DNA of 37,367 nucleotides from contig JACRGO010000199.1 of NCBI GenBank assembly GCA_016212295.1, positions 1 to 37,367 on the forward strand. Direction: 5' to 3'. The notes under the pieces are model-generated. The model did no database searches. It was given only the letters and a program-made list of their open reading frames with translations, and was not told the DNA's origin. Origin of the DNA: Nitrospinota bacterium. GTDB lineage: Bacteria > Nitrospinota > Nitrospinia > JACRGO01. The translations under genes and the position numbers were made by a program. Shown here piece after piece: positions 25,740-35,152 of the stretch. The number at the start of each line of letters is the position of its first letter. Positions within the stretch are counted from its first letter, which is position 1.

Positions 25740-27383
25740 ATGGGCGAAAGCAACATCAAGGACATTTTGCTGGAAGAGCAGGACGGCCGGATTTACATAA
25801 CAATTCCGGCGAATAAGGAAATCGGGTACAGCGAGGTAACGCGCTTGGTCAAATCCCTGGACGCCCAGGATGTGGACTATGCCTCCCTGAAACGGGCCTA
25901 TACCGCGGCACGCGGCGAAAGCGTCCGTATAGGTTCAATGGGGGGGGCGGCGTCCTTCCCCAAAAGGGAAATTTCCAGGGTGGAGGTGGAGATTTCGGCT
26001 GACGGCCGGGACGCGTATATTACCCTCAAGGCTGATAAGGGCGGCAAGCCCTTTACTTACCGCGAGATCATGCAGTCGCTTAAGTCCAGAGGGGTTATAA
26101 GGGGATACATAACGGAGAATATCAAAAAAGCTGCGGCGAAGCCCTCCACTGAAAGGGTAAAGGCCGCGGAGTGGCTGCCTCCCATCAACGGCATGGACGC
26201 GGAACTCACCTATCATTTTCCGGAATACAGGGATTTGCTTCCTTTTCTCCTGGAGGCCGGCAGGGAAACCCCTTTTGAAAAAATCAATTTCATACAGAGG
26301 GTCAAGGAGGGGGATTTGATTATTTCCAAGGCCCCGGTGGTCCGTGGAGTTCCAGGCTGCAAGGTGACTGGTGAAAAGGTCCTTTTTCAGGAGGGCAGGG
26401 ACGTGGTTTTGGAGGCCAACGAGCATTTAACAGTCTCGCCTGATGGAACCATGGCCTTTGCGGCCAGGGACGGCCAAGTGGTTATTGATAAGGAAGGGAA
26501 GGTTGCCATTAGGCCCTTGCTGGTTTTAAACAAGACCTCCAGCGACAAGGAGATTAAATTCAATGGATCGATTTTGATCGAAGGGGACCTTGGGTATTGT
26601 CCTGGCATCATAGCCTCCGGGGATGTGCAGATCAATGGGGGGAACCAGAATGTTCCAATACGCGCGGAAAACGTTTTAGTGAGGGGACCCTTCCTCATGT
26701 ATGGGAAGAACAAGGGGTTCGCGTCCAAGGACCTGGCCTGCGCCAACACCAACAGCACCCATATTGTCGCCAGGAGCATTTATGTGGATAAGAACGCCAA
26801 CCACGCGATCCTGGAAGCGGAGGAGGAAGTGCATACCAACGCCAGTGAGGGGATGGCAATAGGAGGAGAAATCCAGGCCGGTAGAAGGGTCGTTGTTGGC
26901 GAACTGGGCAACAAAAAGGAGACTGAGACCCTTGTCAAGGTAGCCACCGGTGAAATACAAAGGAAATACAATGACATCAGGAAGGAAAAGGCTGAAAAAA
27001 GGCTGGAAAAACTTAAGGAAAAATTGGAAGCAATGCAGGAGGATTACTTGAAGTTGGACAAGGAACGCATGGCCTTGGAGGGGAAAAAAATCCCGCCTGG
27101 ACTGGAGGAGAAGGTCAGGTCGGCCAAAGAAAAAAAGGAGTCATTTCAAGCGGAAATTAACAGCCTTAAGACAGAACTGGTCCGATGCAAGTCCTTTAAG
27201 CCTGATATTAATCTTGGGGAGGTTGTCTGCCAAAAGGTTTATCCCGGCGTGAGACTCGAGATGGGGGAATCCGTCAGGGAGATCAAGGTCCCGATAGAAT
27301 CATCAGTCCGGTTTTTGAAAAGGGCGGTGGGTATAGTAACGGAGATGAAGGAAATGGCGGAAAAGAAGGAGAAGAAGGAGTGA
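25740..27383 (+). CDS. FapA family (DUF342) protein
   Basis: RDVVLEANEHLTVSPDGTMAFAARDGQVVIDKEGKVAIRPLLVLNKTSS…SILIEGDLGYCPGIIASGDVQINGG + coiled coil + C-terminal region. Confidence 0.9.
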   Translation: MGESNIKDILLEEQDGRIYITIPANKEIGYSEVTRLVKSLDAQDVDYASLKRAYTAARGESVRIGSMGGAASFPKREISRVEVEISADGRDAYITLKADKGGKPFTYREIMQSLKSRGVIRGYITENIKKAAAKPSTERVKAAEWLPPINGMDAELTYHFPEYRDLLPFLLEAGRETPFEKINFIQRVKEGDLIISKAPVVRGVPGCKVTGEKVLFQEGRDVVLEANEHLTVSPDGTMAFAARDGQVVIDKEGKVAIRPLLVLNKTSSDKEIKFNGSILIEGDLGYCPGIIASGDVQINGGNQNVPIRAENVLVRGPFLMYGKNKGFASKDLACANTNSTHIVARSIYVDKNANHAILEAEEEVHTNASEGMAIGGEIQAGRRVVVGELGNKKETETLVKVATGEIQRKYNDIRKEKAEKRLEKLKEKLEAMQEDYLKLDKERMALEGKKIPPGLEEKVRSAKEKKESFQAEINSLKTELVRCKSFKPDINLGEVVCQKVYPGVRLEMGESVREIKVPIESSVRFLKRAVGIVTEMKEMAEKKEKKE

Positions 27384-27389
27384 TTGTTC

Positions 27390-27495
27390 ATGGCGCGGCT
27401 TCGCCGCAACCAAAAGGAAAACAAAATCCCAAATGACAAATAGCAAATGACAAATAAATTACAAATTACAATTACCGAATGTACAAAACAGTTCC
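27390..27495 (+). repeat. About 95-nt dispersed repeat, copy B
   Basis: atggcgcggcttcgccgcaaccaaaaggaaaacaaaatcccaaatgacaaatagcaaat…aattaccgaatgtacaaaacagttcc. Confidence 0.85.
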
Positions 27496-27560
27496 TTTTC
27501 CTTGTTTTTTCTTTATAATTTTGGTTATTGAGATTTATTTGACAATTGTTATTTGTAGTA

Positions 27561-27685
27561 CAGGGATCAGGGGGCAGGAAAACCAAGAGGTATCGATTCC
27601 CTTATTTGTCCATTTGGCGGGCAACCTGCTGAGATTGACGGAATGGCTGGGGTTCATGGAGAAGAAAACCGCCCCCTGATCCCTG
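27561..27685. repeat. 15-bp perfect inverted repeat around 95 nt
   Basis: CAGGGATCAGGGGGC (27561-27575) / GCCCCCTGATCCCTG (27671-27685). Confidence 0.75.
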
Positions 27686-27781
27686 ACGCCCGTTAACTAT
27701 AGCGGCTGATTTCAAGGATTGTTGCAAAAAGGATATAATTAAGGCAAAATAGTATACTTTATTTTTATTAATTTATTCCTC

Positions 27782-27807
27782 GCCCCTTCCATTTAGAGAA
27801 GGGGCTT
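27782..27807 (+). terminator. Terminator-like or attenuator-like hairpin upstream of rpsF
   Basis: gccccttccatttagagaaggggctttat. Confidence 0.4.
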
Positions 27808-27835
27808 TATCCATGAGGAGGTGAAAAGAGGGAAA

Positions 27836-28204
27836 ATGGTACATTACGAGTGCATGTTGATTCTTAAAGGCGATTTGGAAGAGCAGCAAGTCGATGATAT
27901 GGCGGGAACCATCAAGGGTTTGATAGAAAAGGACGGCGGCTCTGTATTGAGCCTGGAAAAATTAGGGAAGAAGCGTTTGGCATACCGGGTAAACAAGAAC
28001 AGGTATGGAAATTATATACTTACCTATTTTGAAGCTGATCCAGAAAAAATCAAGCAGCTTGATTGGAATTTCAAGTTGAACGAGAATATCGCTAAAAACA
28101 TGATTATTAAGATCACCAAGGAAGAACTTGACGACGCCCTGTCAGGTAAAACCTCGGTAGTCGCGAACGCCGTGGAAGCCCAGGAAGCGGCGGTGGCGAA
28201 ATAA
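27836..28204 (+). CDS. rpsF: 30S ribosomal protein S6
   Basis: YECMLILKGDLEEQQVDDMAGTIKGLIEKDGGSVLSLEKLGKKRLAYRVNKNRYGNYILTYFEAD. Confidence 0.95.
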   Translation: MVHYECMLILKGDLEEQQVDDMAGTIKGLIEKDGGSVLSLEKLGKKRLAYRVNKNRYGNYILTYFEADPEKIKQLDWNFKLNENIAKNMIIKITKEELDDALSGKTSVVANAVEAQEAAVAK

Positions 28205-28226
28205 GAAGAGGAGGTATATCAATATC

Positions 28227-28643
28227 ATGGCGAATTTCAATAAAGTTTTTCTAATGGGAAACCTTACCCGCGATCCGGAACTTCGATACACGGCAAGCGG
28301 GGCTTCTGTAACCAGCTTTGGATTGGCCATAAACAGTAAATACAAGCATGGCGAAGAGATGAAGGAGGAAACCTGTTTCGTGGATATCACGGCATGGGGA
28401 AGGCTGGGCGAAACATGTTCGGAATATCTGAGCAAGGGAAAACCCGTTTTTATAGAAGGAAGGCTGAATTACCGTAGCTGGGAAACCGCTGAAGGACAAA
28501 AAAGGAGCAAGCTGGAGGTGGTGGCCTCCAATGTCCAATTCCTTGGACGCGCTGGAGACAACAGGACCTCGAACCGGATGGAAGAGAACCCACCACCACC
28601 AACATCGGGCGAGGAATCACCAATGGATGACATCCCATTTTAG
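28227..28643 (+). CDS. ssb: Single-stranded DNA-binding protein
   Basis: [33 protein letters not shown]…C-terminal MDDIPF. Confidence 0.97.
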   Translation: MANFNKVFLMGNLTRDPELRYTASGASVTSFGLAINSKYKHGEEMKEETCFVDITAWGRLGETCSEYLSKGKPVFIEGRLNYRSWETAEGQKRSKLEVVASNVQFLGRAGDNRTSNRMEENPPPPTSGEESPMDDIPF

Positions 28644-28651
28644 GAGGCATG

Positions 28652-28903
28652 ATGGCGGCTGAAAAGAAAAAGATAATTAAAAAAAAGGTTTACACTATAA
28701 ATAAAATTTGCCGGTTCTGTTACGACAATAGACACAAGATCAATTACAAGGACATAAAAACCCTTCAAAACATGGTCACCGAGCGAGGCAAAATAATACC
28801 CAGGCGTATTTCCGGAAATTGCGCCTCCCACCAAAGGGAAGTGGTTACAGCCATAAAGAGAGCAAGGAACGTGGCGTTCCTGCCCTATACGGTCGGTAGG
28901 TAA
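28652..28903 (+). CDS. rpsR: 30S ribosomal protein S18
   Basis: [61 protein letters not shown]. Confidence 0.97.
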   Translation: MAAEKKKIIKKKVYTINKICRFCYDNRHKINYKDIKTLQNMVTERGKIIPRRISGNCASHQREVVTAIKRARNVAFLPYTVGR

Positions 28904-29001
28904 TCCGCCAATTCGCGCTCCAGGAAACGTTTGAAAAATTTGCGCCTGTCTGCGTGCGACGCACAGGCAGGCGGACAACGCAAATTTCTGAGCGTAATAA
29001 C

Positions 29002-29979
29002 ATGAGGCAACATCCAGGCACAATTGACTTAAAGGAGATCACCCTTCCGGTTTTGGCGGTCCTGTTTCTCTTCGCCTCCTCGCTTTATTTTCCAGTGCTT
29101 GGAATCGCTGTCGGCGTATTCACCCCTCTGCCGGTGATTTTCACTTATTTAAAGTGGGGCTGGGCCAATGCCTTGGCCGTTTTGGTGATAGTATCAGCCA
29201 TACTTTTCAGTCTGAGCGGCGGCTTGTTTACATCTGTTTTTTTCATAGAATACGGCATGATGGCCATGGTCATGGCTGGAATGATCCATAGATGTTTTTT
29301 GCGGGAAAAGGTCGTGTTTTTAAGCTCCGCGCTCCCGGCCTTTTGCGGGATCGCGGCCCTTATTGTTTTTTTCAGCGGACATGAAGCCGGTTTCATGGGC
29401 TACATGAAGGAGAAAATAGACTTGGCCCTTTTGGAAACCATCAAGGGTTATAAGGAAGCGGGTGTCGGCCAGGAGCACGTGCAGGCCCTGGAGATTTATT
29501 CCGCCCAACTGGCGGAATTGTTCGCCAAGCTCATTCCCGCCTGGCTTATCTCAGGCTCATTTATCACGGCCTCGCTTAATTATTCGGCTATAAAGAGGGT
29601 ATGGCTCAAATGGTCGGGAGCGGAAGGCCCTTATTTCAAGGACCCTTCCTTCGGGGAATGGGTGCTCCCGGACCACTTCGTGTGGGTGTTCATCGCCTCG
29701 GGCTTTTTTCTTCTTTTGCCCTTTGACGTTTTGAATTCCATAGGGGTGAATTCCTTGTTTCTTTCGCTCCTGGTTTACATCATCCACGGCATGGCCATTA
29801 TCTTTTTTTGGCTGGAGAGGAAAAAAAAGGGCCGGTTTTTGCTTTATATGGGGGTTTTCTTACTGATGATTCAGCCCCTGCTCCTTATCATGATCGCGGG
29901 CCTGGGTATCTTCGATATCTGGTTTGATTTCAGGAAATTGAGGGGAGCCCCGCCGCCCGGCATTAACGAGATTGTTTGA
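29002..29979 (+). CDS. DUF2232 (YybS-like) membrane protein
   Basis: Multi-TM protein between rpsR and rplI; VLAVLFLFASSLYFPVLGIAVGVFTPLPVIFTYLKWGW. Confidence 0.85.
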   Translation: MRQHPGTIDLKEITLPVLAVLFLFASSLYFPVLGIAVGVFTPLPVIFTYLKWGWANALAVLVIVSAILFSLSGGLFTSVFFIEYGMMAMVMAGMIHRCFLREKVVFLSSALPAFCGIAALIVFFSGHEAGFMGYMKEKIDLALLETIKGYKEAGVGQEHVQALEIYSAQLAELFAKLIPAWLISGSFITASLNYSAIKRVWLKWSGAEGPYFKDPSFGEWVLPDHFVWVFIASGFFLLLPFDVLNSIGVNSLFLSLLVYIIHGMAIIFFWLERKKKGRFLLYMGVFLLMIQPLLLIMIAGLGIFDIWFDFRKLRGAPPPGINEIV

Positions 29980-30032
29980 ATCATTGAAGCTCGATTATTT
30001 TTTATCCACGAATTTTTTGAAAGGAAAAATCC

Positions 30033-30476
30033 ATGAAGATTATCTTGAAGGAAGACGTAAAAAACGTTGGACAGAGGGGAGAAGAGGTCAACGTCGCTGA
30101 CGGCTACGGAAGGAATTTCCTGCTGCCCAGGGAACTGGCAGTGCTTGCCACCGTTAAAAATGTCAAGCAACTCAACCACCACCGGAAACTAATGGAGGAC
30201 AGGAACAAGAAAGAGTTGAAGGCGGCCAGGGATTTCGCGGAGAAACTCACCAAGATAAATTGCGCCTTGAAGAGAAAGTCAGGCGAGGAAGGAAAACTAT
30301 TCGGATCGGTCACTTCCCAGGACATCGCCGACCACCTGAAGGAAGTGGGCATAGATATAGACAGAAAAAAAATCCACTTGGAGGAACCCTTGAAGAGCCT
30401 TGGCACTTTCCGTGTCCCGCTCAAATTACATTCGGAAGTCACAGTGGATTTAAAGGTCACCGTGGAAAAAGAATAG
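30033..30476 (+). CDS. rplI: 50S ribosomal protein L9
   Basis: MKIILKEDVKNVGQRGEEVNVADGYGRNFLLPRELA. Confidence 0.97.
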   Translation: MKIILKEDVKNVGQRGEEVNVADGYGRNFLLPRELAVLATVKNVKQLNHHRKLMEDRNKKELKAARDFAEKLTKINCALKRKSGEEGKLFGSVTSQDIADHLKEVGIDIDRKKIHLEEPLKSLGTFRVPLKLHSEVTVDLKVTVEKE

Positions 30477-30488
30477 GAAAGACAAGAC

Positions 30489-31859
30489 ATGGCCCAGCAG
30501 ACGATGCCAATCAGGCCGGCTGACAAGGCCGCACCGGAGGGCCTCCCTCCGCAGAACCTGGACGCGGAATACGCCGTTTTAGGGGCCGTCTTTATTGACA
30601 ACGATTGCATCGCCAGGATATTGGAAGTCCTTACAGCCGAGGACTTCTACCGCGCCGCCCATCAAAAGATCTTCGCAGCGATGGTGGAGCTCTTCGAGAA
30701 GTCCGAGCCCATCGACCTCCTCACCGTTTCCGAAAGGCTAAGAAAGAAAAATCAGTTGGAGGAAGTGGGGGGGATTGATTATATATCCTCCCTGGAGGAA
30801 AACACGCCCACCTCGGCCCATGCGGGCCACCACTCGAAGATCATACGTGAAAAGAAAATACTTCGCGAGCTGATCAAGACCGCCACGCACATCGTCACTG
30901 AAAGCTATCAGGATTCCGGCGACGTGGATGAAATCCTGGATAACGCGGAAAAATCTATTTTTCTTATAGCGGAAAAGAAGATCAAGGGCGGCTTCATACC
31001 GATAAAGCAGATTCTCCACACCTCCTTCGGTGAAATCGAGAAGCTCTACGACCGCAAGCAGTTCATCACCGGCGTGCCCGCCGGGTTCAGCGACCTTGAC
31101 GCCAAGACAACCGGTTTCCAGCCGTCCGATTTGATCATTATCGCGGGCCGCCCCAGCATGGGAAAGACCGCCTTCTCCATGAACATCGCCAGAAACGCGG
31201 CGGTGGACGCCAATGTGCCGGTCGCCTTTTTCAGCCTGGAAATGTCCAAGGAACAACTTGGGATACGTCTCCTCTGTTCCGAGGCGCAAGTGGATTCCAA
31301 CAAGGCCAAGACCGGGTTTCTTGGCAAGGAAGACTGGGGAAGACTGACCAACGCCGGTGGACGTCTCACTGACGCGCCGCTCTACATCGACGATACCCCT
31401 GGTCTATCGGTCCTCGACATCCGGGCCAGATCAAGGCGGCTCATGGCGGAAAAGGGGCTTGGCCTCGTGGTCATTGATTACCTCCAACTTATGCGCTCCT
31501 CCGGCCACTCGGAGAGCCGCCAACTGGAGGTCTCGGAAATGACCCGTTCCCTCAAGGGCCTGGCAAAGGAGTTGAACATTCCCTTGATCGTCCTCTCCCA
31601 GCTAAGCAGAAAGCCGGAGGAGAGGACCGACAAACGGCCCATTCTCTCGGACCTGCGTGAATCCGGGGCCATTGAGCAGGACGCGGATGTGGTGATTTTC
31701 GTGCACAGGGAGGAGTTTTACAACAAGGAGTCGGAAAAGCCCGGCATCGCCGAGATCATTATCGGCAAGCAAAGGAACGGTCCCACCGGGTCGGTGGAAT
31801 TGGGTTTCCAGAAGGAATTCACCAGATTCAATAATCTTGCTAAATTATATGATGATTGA
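30489..31859 (+). CDS. dnaB: Replicative DNA helicase
   Basis: LPPQNLDAEYAVLGAVFID…IIAGRPSMGKTAFSMNIARNAA…LGLVVIDYLQLM…LRESGAIEQDADVVIFVHREEFY. Confidence 0.98.
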   Translation: MAQQTMPIRPADKAAPEGLPPQNLDAEYAVLGAVFIDNDCIARILEVLTAEDFYRAAHQKIFAAMVELFEKSEPIDLLTVSERLRKKNQLEEVGGIDYISSLEENTPTSAHAGHHSKIIREKKILRELIKTATHIVTESYQDSGDVDEILDNAEKSIFLIAEKKIKGGFIPIKQILHTSFGEIEKLYDRKQFITGVPAGFSDLDAKTTGFQPSDLIIIAGRPSMGKTAFSMNIARNAAVDANVPVAFFSLEMSKEQLGIRLLCSEAQVDSNKAKTGFLGKEDWGRLTNAGGRLTDAPLYIDDTPGLSVLDIRARSRRLMAEKGLGLVVIDYLQLMRSSGHSESRQLEVSEMTRSLKGLAKELNIPLIVLSQLSRKPEERTDKRPILSDLRESGAIEQDADVVIFVHREEFYNKESEKPGIAEIIIGKQRNGPTGSVELGFQKEFTRFNNLAKLYDD

Positions 31860-32013
31860 AGGAACTAAATTCCAAATTTCAAATCACAAATTTCAAATAA
31901 ACTCAAAATTCCAATAGCCAGAAAAGCTACTATAGCTTGGGATTTTGTTTTTGAAATTTATTTGTAATTTGCTGTTTGTTATTTGGCGCTTTAACTTTTA
32001 AAAGGAGTTTTTC

Positions 32014-32736
32014 ATGAGTTTTTTTTTCGGCGCGGGAATGGGGTTTTTGCTGGGCGGCCCGCTTGGGGCCGTGGTGGGCGGGGCAATCCAACATTTCTTG
32101 ACGGCGGACGACCGCGAGAGAATAGGCCGTGACCACTCCACCCCCAATCCGGAAGCGGTCTTTGTAACTAACCTTGCCGCCATCGCGACCAAGATTTGTC
32201 TTGCTGACGGCAGCATCAGCCCCAGGGAAAAAAAGGTCCTGCACGATTTTTTCAGCAGGAACCTGCATTTCCGCGGGGATGAGCTCCAGTTCATAGACGA
32301 GCTCATAGAAAAAACCAGGCTCTTCAATCCTGACCTGCGGGAAGTTTGTTATTCCTTTAAGCAGATTGCCGGGTACGAGCAAAGGCTTTTGCTTCTGGAC
32401 CTTGCCTACCAGATCGCCCTTGCTGACGAGGGCATTACTCAGGAGGAACAACAGGAGCTTGACCGCGTGGCTGAGTATATAGGGATAAGGCCCGATGAGA
32501 TTGAAAGGATACACAGGAAATACGCGGGGACCTCGAGAAAAGACCACTACACCTTGCTGGGCGTCGCCAAGGCCGCCTCAGCCGAGGAAATAAAAAAGGC
32601 ATACAAGCAATTGGCCTCGCAATACCACCCGGACAAGGTCTCGCACCTTGGGCCTGAGCTGATAGAGTTCGCGAGGAACAAGTTCAGGGAAATAAACGAG
32701 GCGTACAACGAGGTCAGGAAGGAAAAGGGGTTTTGA
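32014..32736 (+). CDS. TerB-like + DnaJ domain co-chaperone (DjlA-like)
   Basis: [22 protein letters not shown]…[25 protein letters not shown]…[33 protein letters not shown]. Confidence 0.9.
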   Translation: MSFFFGAGMGFLLGGPLGAVVGGAIQHFLTADDRERIGRDHSTPNPEAVFVTNLAAIATKICLADGSISPREKKVLHDFFSRNLHFRGDELQFIDELIEKTRLFNPDLREVCYSFKQIAGYEQRLLLLDLAYQIALADEGITQEEQQELDRVAEYIGIRPDEIERIHRKYAGTSRKDHYTLLGVAKAASAEEIKKAYKQLASQYHPDKVSHLGPELIEFARNKFREINEAYNEVRKEKGF

Positions 32737-32751
32737 AAAGCCACAAGGACC

Positions 32752-32850
32752 ATGGCGCGGCTTCGCCGCAACCAAAAGTGAAACAAAATTCCAAATGACA
32801 AATAGCAAATTCCAAATAAATTACAATTACTGAATGGCCAAAACAATTCC
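32752..32850 (+). repeat. About 95-nt dispersed repeat, copy C
   Basis: atggcgcggcttcgccgcaaccaaaagtgaaacaaaattccaaatgacaaatagcaaattccaaataaattacaattactgaatggccaaaacaattcc. Confidence 0.85.
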
Positions 32851-32938
32851 ATTTACCTCTTTATCCTTGAAGGACACAAGGAATCCACAAGTTACTAAAC
32901 CCTAAGCCTTAAACCCTGAGCCCTGCCACCTGAATCCA

Positions 32939-33883
32939 ATGCAAGACATCTCATTACCCCAATACTCCCCAGGACGGGAATTCTGGAAGGAGTTTAAAAA
33001 AAATAAATTGGCAGTGGCCGGACTGGCGGTCCTGTGCGTCCTGGCCGCGGCGGCGGCCCTGGGCAAGACCTTCACCGAATACATTGTTTTATTCAATCCG
33101 TCCACAGTGCGGCTGGCGGACAAATTCCTCCCTCCGCTCTCCCATGCCTCGGAGGGCATTATTTCCAACGGCGACGTTCCAATGTGGGGAATTTATCTTC
33201 TGGGGACGGACGAGTTGGGAAGGGACGTCTTCGCAAGGATGCTCCAGGGGACCTTTGTTTCCATCTCCATCGGATTCATAGCAGTGGGCCTGTCCGTTGT
33301 TGTGGGGATATTTCTTGGGGGGGTCGCCGGATTTTACGGACAACTCAGGATCGGCCTCACCACTGTGGATACCTTGATAATGCGCTTCGTGGACGTCATG
33401 CTGTGCTTCCCCACCTTCTTCCTGATCCTAACGGTTGTGGCCCTCCTCCCCCCAAGCATCTATACCATAATGGCGGTCATCGGACTCACCACGTGGATGG
33501 GAACCGCTCGATTCGTGAGGGCGGAGTTTCTGGCGTTGCGGGAAACCGATTTCGTTGTCGCGGCCAAGGCATTGGGAATACCGGAATACCGGCAGATATT
33601 TTTTCACATGGTCCCGAACGCCATTGCCCCGGTGCTGGTCTCCGCCACCATCGGAGTGGCCTCCGCCATCCTGACCGAATCAGGGCTTTCCTTTCTTGGA
33701 TTCGGAGTGCAGCCCCCTGACGCCAGTTGGGGGAATATCCTGTCTGACGGGAAAAACTTCATCTTTGACGCGCCCTGGCTGACCTTCATACCGGGCTTCA
33801 CTATACTGATTGTGGTCCTGGCCTTTAACCTTTGCGGGGAGGGCCTGCGCGAGGCCATCAATCCAAGGTTGAGGAAAAGATGA
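32939..33883 (+). CDS. Peptide/nickel-type ABC transporter permease (DppC/OppC-like)
   Basis: LLGTDELGRDVFARMLQGTFVSISIGFIAVGLSVVVGIFLGGVAGFYG…SGLSFLGFGVQPPDASWGNILSDG. Confidence 0.95.
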   Translation: MQDISLPQYSPGREFWKEFKKNKLAVAGLAVLCVLAAAAALGKTFTEYIVLFNPSTVRLADKFLPPLSHASEGIISNGDVPMWGIYLLGTDELGRDVFARMLQGTFVSISIGFIAVGLSVVVGIFLGGVAGFYGQLRIGLTTVDTLIMRFVDVMLCFPTFFLILTVVALLPPSIYTIMAVIGLTTWMGTARFVRAEFLALRETDFVVAAKALGIPEYRQIFFHMVPNAIAPVLVSATIGVASAILTESGLSFLGFGVQPPDASWGNILSDGKNFIFDAPWLTFIPGFTILIVVLAFNLCGEGLREAINPRLRKR

Positions 33884-33897
33884 TGGGAACAACAGAC

Positions 33898-34043
33898 CAC
33901 TGAACATCGAACATTGAACATTGAACATCGAACGTCCAACATCGAAGCAGGGAAGAGATTGCGCCATGGGCGCATGACTCACCACCTATTGCTCATGGAA
34001 TACTTCGACGTTCGATGTTCAGAGTTGGATGTTCGATGTTCAT
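33898..34043. repeat. Heptamer array (GAACATC/GAACATT) and its inverted counterpart between two transporter genes
   Basis: gaacatc gaacatt gaacatt gaacatc gaacgtc caacatc; then cttcgacgttcgatgttcagagttggatgttcgatgttcattc. Confidence 0.85.
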
Positions 34044-34093
34044 TCTTTTTTTCTCTGCGCCCTTCGCGAACTCCGCGGTAAAAAAAATTGGAA

Positions 34094-35062
34094 ATGGAAA
34101 ACGGAAAACCTCTTCTGGAAATAAGTGATTTAAGAATCGCCTTCGACATGGAGGAAGGGACCATCGTGCCCGTGGACGGCGTCAGCCTGAAGTTCCGCAA
34201 GGGCGAGACCCTCTGCCTGGTCGGGGAATCGGGATGCGGCAAATCGCTTACCTCCCTCGCCATAATGGGCCTTATACCTTCTCCACCGGGCCGGATAAGC
34301 GGCGGGAGCATCCGGCTGAACGGGACCAATCTCCTTGGCCTCACGGAAAAGGAAATGGAATCCATGCGTGGAAACGAAATCGCCATGATCTTTCAGGAGC
34401 CCATGACCTCCCTGAATCCGGTGTTCACAGTGGGCGACCAGGTAACTGAGCCCATCCTGCAGCATAGGAAGGTAGGGCGCAAGGAGGCATGGAGCCAAGC
34501 GCTGGAGCTTCTCGTCAAGGTGGGCATCTCGTCGCCTGAGGACCGAATCCACCGGTATCCCCATGAACTCTCCGGCGGGATGAAGCAGAGGGTCATGATA
34601 GCAATGGCCCTCTCGTGCAATCCAAAATTCTTGATCGCGGACGAACCCACCACTGCCCTTGACGTGACAATCCAGGCGCAGATACTGGATCTTCTCCATA
34701 AACTGCAGGAGGACGCCCACATGGGGATATTGCTGGTCACGCATAATCTTGGCGTTGTGGCGGAGATAGGAGACCATGTGGCGGTTATGTACGCGGGAAA
34801 GATCGTGGAGGAGGCGGACGTCCGCTCCCTGCTGAAAAATCCCAAACACCCCTATACGATAGGGCTGCTGGAGTCGGTCCCCAAACCAGGAAGGAAGGAC
34901 AGGCTCACGCCCATAGAGGGGACGGTCCCGGACCCTTCCAACTTCCCCAAGGGCTGCCGCTTCTCCACTCGATGCAAACACGTCATGGACCATTGCCACT
35001 CCAGCGAGCCTCCCTTGAAGGAGGTGGAGAAGGGGCATGCAGCGGCGTGTTGGTTGTACTAA
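34094..35062 (+). CDS. Peptide ABC transporter ATP-binding protein (DppD/OppD-like)
   Basis: LVGESGCGKSLTSLAIMGL…ELSGGMKQRVMIAMALSCNPKFLIADEPTTALDVTIQAQILDLL…FSTRCKHVMDHC. Confidence 0.96.
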   Translation: MENGKPLLEISDLRIAFDMEEGTIVPVDGVSLKFRKGETLCLVGESGCGKSLTSLAIMGLIPSPPGRISGGSIRLNGTNLLGLTEKEMESMRGNEIAMIFQEPMTSLNPVFTVGDQVTEPILQHRKVGRKEAWSQALELLVKVGISSPEDRIHRYPHELSGGMKQRVMIAMALSCNPKFLIADEPTTALDVTIQAQILDLLHKLQEDAHMGILLVTHNLGVVAEIGDHVAVMYAGKIVEEADVRSLLKNPKHPYTIGLLESVPKPGRKDRLTPIEGTVPDPSNFPKGCRFSTRCKHVMDHCHSSEPPLKEVEKGHAAACWLY

Positions 35063-35099
35063 TTAGGCTGAAGGCAATTTTAAATTGACGATTGGTGAT

Positions 35100-35152
35100 T
35101 GACGAATCATCACGAACCACGAATCACGAACCACGAATCACGAACCACGATT
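35100..35152. repeat. Heptamer array CACGAAC/CACGAAT
   Basis: cacgaac cacgaat cacgaac cacgaat cacgaac cacgatt. Confidence 0.9.

Noticed and set aside
27720-27835. Known rpsF-type ribosomal leader motif
   Set aside because: A hairpin is present (27782-27807) but I could not recognise the conserved S6:S18-binding features by eye.
34130-35038. 302-aa antisense ORF opposite the ABC ATPase
   Set aside because: Shadow ORF of a clearly conserved OppD-like gene; no recognisable protein features.
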